From positions 1 to 31,983 of the forward strand of contig CAKQOE010000029.1 in the NCBI GenBank assembly GCA_934255545.1: a stretch of DNA of 31,983 bases, written 5' to 3'. The first letter of the stretch is position 1; each line of letters opens with the position of its first letter. Made by a program: the position numbers and the translations under genes. This DNA comes from an uncultured Clostridia bacterium. Its GTDB lineage: Bacteria; Bacillota; Clostridia; Peptostreptococcales; Anaerovoracaceae. The notes under the pieces were generated by a model. It was not told where the DNA came from and searched no databases. It was given only the letters and a program-made list of their open reading frames with translations. Of this stretch, positions 22,273-29,718 are shown piece after piece.

Positions 22273-23412
22273 ATGGCTTATCCAAAGATCGACTTTCTGT
22301 ATTTAAATGAAAAAGACTTACTTGATCTGGGCGTAAACGACCCGATCGCGTGCACTGAGTGTATGGAGGACGTGCTTAAAACTCTCGATGCCGGCGACTA
22401 CCGCATGGGCGGCGAGAGCGGCAACTCACACGGATGCATGGTACAGTTCCCTAAGGAGCCTGAGTTCCCTAACATGCCAAAGGACGGCCCTGACAGAAGA
22501 TTCATGGCTATGCCTGCTTACCTCGGCGGCAAGTTTGATATAGCCGGCGTAAAGTGGTACGGATCAAACGTTGAAAACAGGGAAAAAGGACTTCCGCGTT
22601 CTATCCTGATGCTGACTCTTAATGATAAAGATACAGGCGCTCCGATCGCTCATATGTCAGCAAACCTCATAAGCGCATACAGAACTGCAGCAGTTCCGGG
22701 TACAGGCGTAAAGGCTCTTGCCCGCGAGGATGCAAAGGTGCTGGGAATCGTAGGTCCCGGATTTATAAACAATGTAACGATCGAAACATTCGCAGCGCTC
22801 AGACCGACGCTCGACACTCTTAAGATCAAGGGCAGAGGCCGCGCAGCCATAGACCGCTGCATAGAGTACGTAAAGGAAAAGTGCCCGCAGTTCAAGAACT
22901 TCATCGTATGCGACACTCTTGAAGAGTGCGTTCGCGATTCAGATATCATGAGCTTTGCAACTTCAACTCCTACAGGCGGACAGGATACATATCCGTGGGT
23001 AGAGCCTGAATGGATAAAGCCGGGCGCTCTGATCTGCGCGATGGGCGCGCTCAATACTACTGAGGAATTCATCATGGATCCTAAGACAAAGCTCGTTGTT
23101 GATAACACAAAGCTTTACGAGACATGGGCTGAAGAATATCCTTACCCGACATTTGAAAAGTGGTTCATATTCGGAAGCAAGTTTACAGACATGATACACG
23201 AGGGCAAGCTCGACGAATCAAGAATGGAAGATATCGGAGGCATCCTCAGAGGCAGACTTCCGGGCCGCGAGAGCGACGACCAGATCATACTTTACTCTAT
23301 AGGCGGCATGCCGGTAGAAGACGTAGCATGGGGCAAGGTCCTTTACGAAAAAGCGCTCAAGGAAGGAAAGGGCACAAAGCTCAATCTGTGGGACGAGCCT
23401 TACCTGTACTAA
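22273..23412 (+). CDS. Ornithine cyclodeaminase / mu-crystallin family enzyme
   Basis: 379 residues, somewhat longer than the roughly 320-350 of typical members. The NAD(P)-binding Rossmann motif is VLGIVGPGFINNVTIETFAALRP (about residue 156), and substrate-side segments KWYGSNVENREKGLPRSILMLTLNDKDTGAP and ISAYRTAAVPG match the family. Members include ornithine cyclodeaminase (ornithine to proline plus ammonia), ketimine reductases, alanine dehydrogenase and opine-type dehydrogenases. Some homologues of this subfamily carry the database name tyramine oxidase subunit B, whose basis I cannot judge. It follows the PII gene by 65 bases with a strong AAGGAGG site, and a terminator comes after it, so it closes the operon. 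It might reduce or deaminate the imine made by the flavoenzyme. Confidence 0.85.
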   Translation: MAYPKIDFLYLNEKDLLDLGVNDPIACTECMEDVLKTLDAGDYRMGGESGNSHGCMVQFPKEPEFPNMPKDGPDRRFMAMPAYLGGKFDIAGVKWYGSNVENREKGLPRSILMLTLNDKDTGAPIAHMSANLISAYRTAAVPGTGVKALAREDAKVLGIVGPGFINNVTIETFAALRPTLDTLKIKGRGRAAIDRCIEYVKEKCPQFKNFIVCDTLEECVRDSDIMSFATSTPTGGQDTYPWVEPEWIKPGALICAMGALNTTEEFIMDPKTKLVVDNTKLYETWAEEYPYPTFEKWFIFGSKFTDMIHEGKLDESRMEDIGGILRGRLPGRESDDQIILYSIGGMPVEDVAWGKVLYEKALKEGKGTKLNLWDEPYLY

Positions 23413-23574
23413 AGTAATAATACCGGGCAAAAATACCAGATGCAGTGAATAAGCCGGACAAAACGGCGAGCCGCCAGCGGCTCCAAAGCACTGCAGATAA
23501 AAAGACAGCCGGAGAAACGGCGCGGTCAAACTAATAAAGCGCGCCGGTTCCTGCTTATATACAAAACAGCACAG

Positions 23575-23631
23575 ACACCGCAGCACGTTTGGAGGCATAT
23601 ATACTTCCGGGCAGGCTGCGGTGTTTGTTTT
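23575..23631 (+). terminator. Terminator after the oxidoreductase-ammonium operon
   Basis: ACACCGCAGC (23575-23584) pairs perfectly with GCTGCGGTGT (23615-23624); a smaller GGAGG/CTTCC stem lies in the loop; TTTGTTTT follows. Confidence 0.75.
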
Positions 23632-23650
23632 AAAAAATAAAAAAACACTC

Positions 23651-23681
23651 TTGACATAAAGTGTACTTCGACTTCTATAAT
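23651..23681 (+). promoter_or_regulatory. Promoter of the aldo/keto reductase gene, 19-bp spacer
   Basis: TTGACA at 23651-23656 and TATAAT at 23676-23681 are separated by 19 bases instead of about 17. AAGT and ACTT form a small dyad inside the spacer. Long spacers of this kind are typical of MerR-family-regulated promoters. Confidence 0.55.
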
Positions 23682-23736
23682 AAAGATATATTGATATCCT
23701 GAAAAAGAAATTGGAGTTTATGGAGGTTTACACAAA

Positions 23737-24876
23737 ATGATATACAGAGAATTTGACGGCAAAAAGCTTTCTATGCTCGGTCTTGGCACTATGCGTCTGC
23801 CGTTGGTCGAGGGCGGCTCTGAGAGCGATATCGACGAGGAGCACGTTCAGCGCATGGTAGATCACGCTATGGAGCATGGAGTTAATTATTTTGATACTGC
23901 ATATGGCTATCACAATGGCAAGTCAGAGGTCGTGATGGGAAAAACGCTTGCGAAGTACCCAAGAGAAAGCTTTTATGTAGCAGATAAGTTCCCGGGCTAC
24001 GATCTGTCAAATATGCCTAAGATAAAGGAAATATTTGCTGAGCAGAAAGAAAGAACAGGCTTTGACTATTTTGATTTTTACATGTTCCACAACGTGTGCG
24101 AGATGAATATAGAGCAGTATCTCGACCCTCAGTACGGAATCATGGATTTCATGCGTGAAAAGAAAGCGTCAGGCGAGATAAAGCACATCGGTTTTTCTGC
24201 TCATGCGAGAGTCGATGTTATGAGACGCTTTCTGGAAGCCTACGGCGATGAAATGGAATTCTGCCAGATCCAGCTTAATTATCTTGACTGGATATTACAG
24301 GAAGCAAAGGAAAAGGTTGATCTGCTTAACGAGTACAATATCCCTATATGGGTAATGGAGCCTCTGCGCGGAGGACGTCTTGCAAAGCTGAGTGACGAGG
24401 CTGTTGCGAAGCTTGCTGCTCTGCGTCCTGACGAAACAGTGCCGGGATGGGCGTTCAGATTCCTTCAGTCTGTTCCAAACATAAAGGTCATCCTGTCAGG
24501 CATGTCAAACATGGAGCAGCTTGAGGCAAACATCGCTACATTTGAAGAGGACAAGCCGCTGAACGATGAAGAGCAGAAAGCCATAATATCTGCTGCAGGC
24601 GACATGTACGATATGCTTCCGTGCACAGCGTGCCATTACTGCACGTCACACTGCCCGCAGGGCCTCGATATCCCTGAGTTTATGTTTATGTACAACGAGC
24701 TGAAGGTCCAGAACGGATTTATAACATCGATGGCTCTCGGTACATATCCTGAGGACAAGAGACCGTCAGCGTGCATAGGCTGCAGACAGTGCGAAGCTGT
24801 CTGTCCGCAGGAGATAAAGATCTCCGAGATAATGGCAGACTTCGTGAAGCGCATGAATGCGCCTATGTCATGGTAA
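23737..24876 (+). CDS. Aldo/keto reductase with C-terminal ferredoxin domain
   Basis: 379 residues. The first 280 form an AKR barrel with the catalytic tetrad visible: Asp and Tyr in FDTAYGYH (near residues 49-56), Lys in YVADKFPGYD and His in YMFHNVCE. A C-terminal domain (about residues 290-370) carries two [4Fe-4S] motifs, CTACHYCTSHCPQG and CIGCRQCEAVCPQE. Such fusions are common in anaerobes and are thought to reduce carbonyl compounds, or run in reverse, with ferredoxin-type electron transfer; the substrate is unknown. It has a GGAGG ribosome site and its own promoter behind the terminator of the preceding operon, so co-regulation with that operon is not implied. Confidence 0.9.
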   Translation: MIYREFDGKKLSMLGLGTMRLPLVEGGSESDIDEEHVQRMVDHAMEHGVNYFDTAYGYHNGKSEVVMGKTLAKYPRESFYVADKFPGYDLSNMPKIKEIFAEQKERTGFDYFDFYMFHNVCEMNIEQYLDPQYGIMDFMREKKASGEIKHIGFSAHARVDVMRRFLEAYGDEMEFCQIQLNYLDWILQEAKEKVDLLNEYNIPIWVMEPLRGGRLAKLSDEAVAKLAALRPDETVPGWAFRFLQSVPNIKVILSGMSNMEQLEANIATFEEDKPLNDEEQKAIISAAGDMYDMLPCTACHYCTSHCPQGLDIPEFMFMYNELKVQNGFITSMALGTYPEDKRPSACIGCRQCEAVCPQEIKISEIMADFVKRMNAPMSW

Positions 24877-24938
24877 TGCATCGACAGATCGATCATCTGC
24901 AATAATATATTAATGCAATAAATAATATACAGCAGCAG

Positions 24939-24954
24939 CGCGCGTCACCGCGCG
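24939..24954. repeat. TCAC-loop hairpin
   Basis: CGCGCG-TCAC-CGCGCG, 6-bp stem, preceded by AGCAGC. It lies inside direct repeat A. Confidence 0.65.
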
Positions 24955-24959
24955 ACAGG

Positions 24960-25000
24960 CGCCGGGTCCCGGACAGTCAGGCAGGGACCCGGCGTTTTTT
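24960..25000 (+). terminator. Terminator after the aldo/keto reductase gene
   Basis: CGCCGGGTCCC (24960-24970) pairs perfectly with GGGACCCGGCG (24984-24994), followed by TTTTTT. Confidence 0.9.
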
Positions 25001-25194
25001 GCAGAAAGCGGCGCACGCACCGCCCGCCCACCCCAAAGCGCCGCCACCCGGCCGGCGACGGCCGCTCCCTACCTGCTATCATAACTTATATACCATACAC
25101 AAAATATAATAAACTGTCTTGCATACAGAACAAAAATAATGATAAAATATATTATATATAAGACACTATGAAACGCTGAACAGGAGAAAAACAA

Positions 25195-26460
25195 ATGAAT
25201 CATGAGCTGTTAAAAAGTATAATATACGATCAGCATGAACTTATAAAGAATGCCGAGATAGTACCTCGTGAGTATGACTTTGATCCTAACGGCAATTACG
25301 TACTTGTGGGTCTGAGAAGAGCCGGAAAATCGACTTTACTGTACAAAAGAGTACAGGAGCTGATAGCAGACGGGTGCTCATGGGATCAGATCATATATGT
25401 AAATTTTGAAGATGAACGTTTGTCTGAGTTTTCGAAATATGATCTTAATGATATTTTATCTGTACAGAGCGAGCTCAGCGAAGATAAAGGATACTTCTTT
25501 TTTGATGAGATACAGATAGTTGACGGCTGGGAAAAATTCTGCCGGAGGATGGCGGACGCAGGGGAGAGCGTATGTATCACGGGAAGCAATGCTGATATGC
25601 TGAGCAGTGAGATAGCAACGACGCTTGGCGGCAGATTTCTTATAAAATATATAACACCTTATAATTTTCGCGAGTATCTTACAGCGCTCGGCGTTCCGCA
25701 TGACAGCAGAGCAATACTGCAGACAAGATCAAATGGGCGCATACGCGCCTGCTGCAATGAATTCCTTGAATATGGCGGCTTTCCGGAAACGCTGCGCTAT
25801 AAAGCTAAAAGGGAGTATATATCGAGCGTTTACCAGAAGGTCCTTCTGGGCGATATAGTTACAAGAAACAGTATACGTAATGATTTCGCAGTAAAGATAC
25901 TTATAAAGAAGATCGCTGAGTCTGTATGCAGTGAGATCTCATATACAAAACTGCATGGGATATTGAAGGCTATAGGACTTTCCGTAGGCAAAGAAAGCAT
26001 CATTGAATATATAAATTATGCAAAAAAAGCCTATCTGATATTTTCATTCCAAAATTATTATGCGCGGTTTGCTGAAAAAGAAAGCACGCCCAGATATTAT
26101 TTCAGCGATAACGGGCTGATAAACCTGTTTCTGAACGATAAACGTTCTGCGCTGCTTGAAAATCAAGTGGCGGTGGCGCTTATGAGAGCTTATCCTGATG
26201 GAGTTTACTATTTAAAATCAGCCAGGACAGGGATAGATATTGATTTTTATGTGCCTGAAGCAGGACATATTATACAGGCAGCCTGGTCCATAGAAGGAAA
26301 TGCTTTCGAGCGTGAAACGGGCAGTATAATGAAGTTTGCTGAAAGCTCAGATACCGGGCATACTTATACAATAGTTACCTATGAAGAAGAGCGTGTTATA
26401 GAGTCAGGCGGAATTGTCATAAACGTTGTACCGCTTATGAAGTTTCTTATAAATATATAA
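25195..26460 (+). CDS. AAA-type ATPase with DUF4143 C-terminal domain
   Basis: 421 residues, normal for the family. Walker A is GLRRAGKSTLLYKR (about residues 37-50), Walker B is YFFFDEIQIVDGWEKF, a sensor-type TGSNADMLS follows, and GGRFLIKYITPYNFREYL is the typical end of the ATPase part. The C-terminal DUF4143 domain (from about residue 210) contains YFSDNGLINLFL, LLENQVAVALM and GIDIDFYV-(x)-IIQAAW, the PD-(D/E)xK-like trace usual in these proteins. Their function is mostly unknown, and they are often gained and lost between genomes. The gene looks AT-richer than its neighbours and is framed by direct repeats, both pointing to acquisition. A role in defence or toxicity is not supported by the sequence. 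Confidence 0.85.
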   Translation: MNHELLKSIIYDQHELIKNAEIVPREYDFDPNGNYVLVGLRRAGKSTLLYKRVQELIADGCSWDQIIYVNFEDERLSEFSKYDLNDILSVQSELSEDKGYFFFDEIQIVDGWEKFCRRMADAGESVCITGSNADMLSSEIATTLGGRFLIKYITPYNFREYLTALGVPHDSRAILQTRSNGRIRACCNEFLEYGGFPETLRYKAKREYISSVYQKVLLGDIVTRNSIRNDFAVKILIKKIAESVCSEISYTKLHGILKAIGLSVGKESIIEYINYAKKAYLIFSFQNYYARFAEKESTPRYYFSDNGLINLFLNDKRSALLENQVAVALMRAYPDGVYYLKSARTGIDIDFYVPEAGHIIQAAWSIEGNAFERETGSIMKFAESSDTGHTYTIVTYEEERVIESGGIVINVVPLMKFLINI

Positions 26461-26482
26461 TATATAATATATATAACAGCAG

Positions 26483-26498
26483 CGCGCGTCACCGTGCG
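26483..26498. repeat. TCAC-loop hairpin
   Basis: CGCGCG-TCAC-CGTGCG, a 6-bp stem with one G-U pair, preceded by CAGCAG, inside direct repeat B. Confidence 0.6.
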
Positions 26499-26503
26499 GC
26501 AGG

Positions 26504-26544
26504 CGCCGGGTCCCAGACAGTCAGGCAGGGACCCGGCGCTTTTT
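26504..26544 (+). terminator. Terminator after the ATPase gene
   Basis: CGCCGGGTCCC (26504-26514) pairs with GGGACCCGGCG (26528-26538), followed by C and five T residues; near-duplicate of the terminator at 24960. Confidence 0.85.
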
Positions 26545-26644
26545 GCAGAAAGCGGCGCATCACACCACCCACCCACCCCAAAGCGCCGCCACCCGGCCGG
26601 CGACGGCCGCTCCCATTTCCGCCATTATTAAATTGTTTTTTGTA

Positions 26645-26673
26645 TTCAAAAACATCAGTATCTGTGATACAAT
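26645..26673 (+). promoter_or_regulatory. Predicted promoter of the SEC-C protein gene
   Basis: TTCAAA at 26645-26650, a 17-base spacer and TACAAT at 26668-26673; about 80 bases of GC-rich leader follow. Confidence 0.45.
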
Positions 26674-26752
26674 ATTCTAAGTGTCTGAACTTGCGGCGCG
26701 GCCGCGCAGGCGCTTACATAACAGAAACAAAATCGGAAAAGGAGAATGATCC

Positions 26753-27253
26753 ATGTCATTATATCAGGAATGGGTAGACCTTTACGAAGGTCAGACAAAT
26801 GAAACGTTCCAGAAGTTCTGGAATGAATACTCAGCCGCAGAGACAAAGATCTACACTGAGCTTCTTTCTTCACCTGAAAGCAAGTATGAGGGTGTTGTCA
26901 AGGATAAGGCGGCAGAGCTTGATATCGATATAAAGATATTCATGGGCTTCCTCGACGGCATAAACGACAGCCTTAAGGAGAGCCTTGATATTGAGAAAAT
27001 AGAGCCGGACACTCAGTTCAGCCTCGATGTTGACTACGAAAAGCTGTATTTCAATATGCTTGACGCTAAGGCTGATTACCTGTATACGCTGCCTCAGTGG
27101 GACGCTATCCTCACAGAGGAAAAGCGCGCTGAGATCACAAAGGCGTTCAAGAAGTCAAAGACTGTAGTTAAAGAAGTACGCATCGGCAGAAACGATCCAT
27201 GCCCTTGCGGAAGCGGCAAAAAGTACAAAAAGTGCTGCGGCGCTAACCTTTAA
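26753..27253 (+). CDS. SEC-C motif protein
   Basis: 166 residues. The last 22 residues form a zinc-binding SEC-C motif (RNDPCPCGSGKKYKKCCG; Cys pattern C-x-C-x8-CC), the same as at the C-terminus of SecA, where it binds SecB or ribosomes. The first 140 residues are acidic and helical, without a hydrophobic segment, and include EWVDLYEGQTNETFQKFWNEYSAAETKIY. This layout is found in many short cytoplasmic proteins of Clostridia whose role is not known; targeting to ribosomes or to a partner chaperone is an inference. AAAAGGAG precedes the ATG. A hairpin-rich GC segment lies after the stop. Confidence 0.85.
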   Translation: MSLYQEWVDLYEGQTNETFQKFWNEYSAAETKIYTELLSSPESKYEGVVKDKAAELDIDIKIFMGFLDGINDSLKESLDIEKIEPDTQFSLDVDYEKLYFNMLDAKADYLYTLPQWDAILTEEKRAEITKAFKKSKTVVKEVRIGRNDPCPCGSGKKYKKCCGANL

Positions 27254-27366
27254 AAGCCGGAACCGGCGCATAGCGGCTCCGGTCAAGATCGCATAATATC
27301 AAAACAAACGGGGCTTTCACACGGAAAGCGTCCGGCCCGTACGAATGGCGGACAGTGCAGACACAG

Positions 27367-27382
27367 CGCGCGTCCCCGCGCG
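27367..27382. repeat. TCCC-loop hairpin (variant)
   Basis: CGCGCG-TCCC-CGCGCG, the same stem as at 24939 but with TCCC in place of TCAC in the loop. It lies upstream of the trmL gene. Confidence 0.5.
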
Positions 27383-27439
27383 GGCAGGGCGCAGCCCGTG
27401 AGGCAGGTCCCGTTTTCTGTTGCATGCAGGAGGCAGAAA

Positions 27440-27928
27440 ATGTCAGAATCAAAAGAACCACTTATAAACATCGTGCTCGTAGAGCCTGAGATCCCTCCGA
27501 ACACGGGAAATATATCGCGCACATGCGCCATAACCGGAGCAAAGCTCCATCTCGTAAAGCCGCTCGGTTTTTCTATAGACGATAAGCACGTTAAGCGCGC
27601 CGGACTTGACTACTGGGATCATCTTGACATGGAGATACATGAGAGCCTTGATGATTTTCTTGAAAAATACGGCGACAGGAAACTGTTTCTGGCTACGACG
27701 CACGGCGGCGTGTGTTATGCGGACGTTCTGTACGAGGCAGGATGCTTCATACTTTTCGGAAAGGAGACGGCAGGGCTGCCGAAGGATCTCATAGCGGCGC
27801 ACCCTGATACCGCTGTGCGTATACCGATGGGAGATCATCCCGATCTGCGCTCGCTTAATCTCTCTAACTCAGCTGCGATAGTTTTATACGAAGCTCTCAG
27901 ACAGCACGGATTTCCCGGGCTTGTGTAG
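27440..27928 (+). CDS. trmL: tRNA (cytidine(34)-2'-O)-methyltransferase, SPOUT family
   Basis: 162 residues from ATG 27440, which has a clear GGAGG site; an upstream in-frame GTG at 27398 would add 14 unrelated residues. TrmL methylates the 2'-OH of the wobble nucleotide of certain leucine tRNAs using SAM. The SPOUT trefoil-knot motifs are visible: IVLVEPEIPPNTGNISRTCAITG at the N-terminus, ILFGKETAGLPKDLI near residue 100, and RIPMGDHPDLRSLNLSNSAAIVLYEALRQ near the C-terminus. The length is normal. It lies after the SEC-C gene and before rpoN with separate signals. Confidence 0.92.
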   Translation: MSESKEPLINIVLVEPEIPPNTGNISRTCAITGAKLHLVKPLGFSIDDKHVKRAGLDYWDHLDMEIHESLDDFLEKYGDRKLFLATTHGGVCYADVLYEAGCFILFGKETAGLPKDLIAAHPDTAVRIPMGDHPDLRSLNLSNSAAIVLYEALRQHGFPGLV

Positions 27929-27987
27929 ACTTGGACCGGCTGTTAAGTTAGCTATAGCAAATACCATGCCATCAGGAGCTAAACTGT

Positions 27988-28030
27988 TTGAGAAAAAAGT
28001 TATACTATGATATAATTGAAGTAACGTTAC
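27988..28030 (+). promoter_or_regulatory. rpoN promoter with adjacent palindrome
   Basis: TTGAGA at 27988-27993, a 17-base spacer and TATAAT at 28011-28016. A perfect 10-bp palindrome GTAACGTTAC lies at 28021-28030, at or just after the expected start of transcription, where a repressor would interfere. Confidence 0.65.
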
Positions 28031-28094
28031 AGTTGCAGTTTAAAAATGTAATTTTTCTTTTAATTCTGGTAATTTCAGTAAACGGGAGCGCATT

Positions 28095-29597
28095 ATGGAG
28101 CTTATTTTCAGAAATGATCTCAACACAGAGCTGAGTCAGAAGCTTACGCTGACGCCGGAGATGATCCAGTCTCTTAACGTTCTTCAGTACAGCAGAGGCG
28201 AGCTTGTAGACTATATTTACGATATGATGATGGAAAATCCTGTGATCGAACTGGAAGATCCTGATTACGTTGTGCAGCAGCCTGTCAGTGACGCATCAGC
28301 AGGCAGCGATGATTACGACGCTGATTATGACAGCGACGGTGAAAGCGAGAGCATAGGGCAGGAACTCGGCGAAAATTCCGACAAGGAGTGGGATGCTGAG
28401 GATTGGTATAACTATGCCGAAAACATGGGTTATGATGATGAAAATTATTACGGCCGCAACACGTATGACACGCAGGACAGCGACAGATACGACTACATGA
28501 TAGCCGATGATATGACGCTTGAGGAGAATCTTCTGAATCAGGTCGAGATGACGGGAGCACCGTATATGACGCGCGCTATAGCTGCGTATATCATACAGAC
28601 GCTCGATGATAACGGTTATATGACATGCTCAGTAAAAGATATCGCAGACGAGCTGAGCGTTAAGGACGCTGACGTGGAGAAGGCCCTTGAGCTTGTGTGG
28701 ACGTTCGATCCGGCAGGCGTTGGCGCGCGGGATCTTGCAGAGTGTCTTGAGCTTCAGCTAAGAGCTATCGACAGATATACAGACGAGCTTGGCGTGATGC
28801 TCCGCGACCATCTTGAGGATATAGCAATGAACAGACTGTCAGCAGTTTCAAAGGCTATGGGACTTTCAGTGTATAAAGTCCAGGATATGGCGGACCTTCT
28901 GAGATCGCTCGAGCCGAAGCCGGGCAGGATGTTTGCAGCCCCGCAGTCAACTAATTACATAATTCCTGATGTTACTGTAGAAAATAACAACGGGGTGCTT
29001 ACAGCGTCGATAAACTCAGCCTCAGCACCTAAGGTCATCATAAGGAACGAATACAGGAACATGCTGCGCGACGCAGAAAAAAACTCAGGCGTGGCATCAT
29101 TCCTTTCAGGACGCTTCAACACAGCAATGTGGCTCGTGCGCAGCATAGAGCAGCGCAATGAGACTATAACCAAAGTGACGCAGGCTATAGCGGATCACCA
29201 GAAGGAGTTCTTCACAAAAGGCAAGTCAGCTCTGAAGCCGCTCACCATGAAGGAGATAGCGGACGAGGTCGGCATACACGAGTCAACGGTCAGCCGCGCG
29301 GTAAACGGTAAGTATATGCAGTCGCCGCAGGGTGTTTACGAGCTCAGGTACTTCTTCAGCGGAACGAGCAGGTTTGCAGGCGCCAACGGCGATTCTACAT
29401 CAGCGGAAGCGCTCAAGGTCCTCATAAGCTCTATCGTAGAGTCAGAGGACAGGACTATGCCGCTGAGCGACAGATCCATAGCAGAGGCCATAATGGTCAC
29501 AGGCGTTGAGATATCAAGGCGCACGGTAGCAAAGTACCGCGAGGAGCTCGGCATACCGTCATCGTCGATGCGCAGGAGACGCGCAAAAGCAAAATAA
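28095..29597 (+). CDS. rpoN: RNA polymerase sigma-54 factor
   Basis: 500 residues. Region I at the N-terminus is typical (QKLTLTPEMIQSLNVLQYSRGELVDYI). Region II (about residues 60-135) is very acidic and rich in Tyr. The core-binding region and the helix-turn-helix ADEVGIHESTVSRAVNGKYMQSPQG follow, and the RpoN box is SRRTVAKYREELGIPSS near the C-terminus. Sigma-54 recognises -24/-12 promoters and needs bacterial enhancer-binding proteins; none is encoded here. In many Firmicutes rpoN/sigL lies just upstream of cggR-gap-pgk-tpi. Here pgk follows directly, without cggR and gap. The start ATG has GGGAG upstream. Confidence 0.96.
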   Translation: MELIFRNDLNTELSQKLTLTPEMIQSLNVLQYSRGELVDYIYDMMMENPVIELEDPDYVVQQPVSDASAGSDDYDADYDSDGESESIGQELGENSDKEWDAEDWYNYAENMGYDDENYYGRNTYDTQDSDRYDYMIADDMTLEENLLNQVEMTGAPYMTRAIAAYIIQTLDDNGYMTCSVKDIADELSVKDADVEKALELVWTFDPAGVGARDLAECLELQLRAIDRYTDELGVMLRDHLEDIAMNRLSAVSKAMGLSVYKVQDMADLLRSLEPKPGRMFAAPQSTNYIIPDVTVENNNGVLTASINSASAPKVIIRNEYRNMLRDAEKNSGVASFLSGRFNTAMWLVRSIEQRNETITKVTQAIADHQKEFFTKGKSALKPLTMKEIADEVGIHESTVSRAVNGKYMQSPQGVYELRYFFSGTSRFAGANGDSTSAEALKVLISSIVESEDRTMPLSDRSIAEAIMVTGVEISRRTVAKYREELGIPSSSMRRRRAKAK

Positions 29598-29644
29598 ACG
29601 ATACATGGTAATGCAAATTTATTACTATGCAATAAATACATAGC

Positions 29645-29679
29645 AGCAGCAGGCTGCTGTTAAGGGCCGTCACCGGCCC
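29645..29679. repeat. AG-centre hairpin plus TCAC-loop hairpin
   Basis: AGCAGC-AG-GCTGCT at 29645-29658, then GGGCCG-TCAC-CGGCCC at 29664-29679, a 6-bp stem with the TCAC loop. They sit between rpoN and pgk, where cggR and gap are found in related genomes. Confidence 0.65.
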
Positions 29680-29718
29680 CGCAAAATATATTTTGAACTT
29701 TTTATGGAGGAAGATCAG

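Larger units (their letters stand above)
23413..23736 (+). other. Intergenic region: hairpins, terminator, promoter
   Basis: No gene seen. It contains a GC hairpin (GAGCCG-CCAG-CGGCTC near 23468-23483), the operon terminator at 23575-23631 and the promoter of the aldo/keto reductase at 23651-23681. Confidence 0.6.
24934..25069. repeat. Direct repeat A flanking the ATPase gene
   Basis: About 136 bp, nearly identical to 26478-26614. It includes a TCAC-loop hairpin, the GGGACCC terminator stem, a conserved TTTTTGCAGAAAGCGGCGCA stretch and a GC-rich tail ending GGCCGCTCCC. The differences are a few substitutions and a small indel. Confidence 0.85.
24877..25194 (+). other. Intergenic region: direct repeat A, terminator, AT-rich promoter zone
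   Basis: No gene seen. It holds the TCAC-loop hairpin and terminator that form the left copy of a direct repeat of about 136 bp, then about 120 bases of AT-rich DNA with a possible promoter (TTGCAT 25119-25124, 18-base spacer, TAAAAT 25143-25148) for the ATPase gene. Confidence 0.55.
26478..26614. repeat. Direct repeat B flanking the ATPase gene
   Basis: The right-hand counterpart of 24934-25069, about 137 bp, same orientation. It starts directly after the ATPase stop codon and an AT-rich run. Confidence 0.85.

Noticed and set aside
25195..26460. DUF4143 ATPase as an antiphage defence gene
   Set aside because: The family is common and mostly uncharacterised, and there are no recognised defence neighbours; only the cassette-like flanks are supported.
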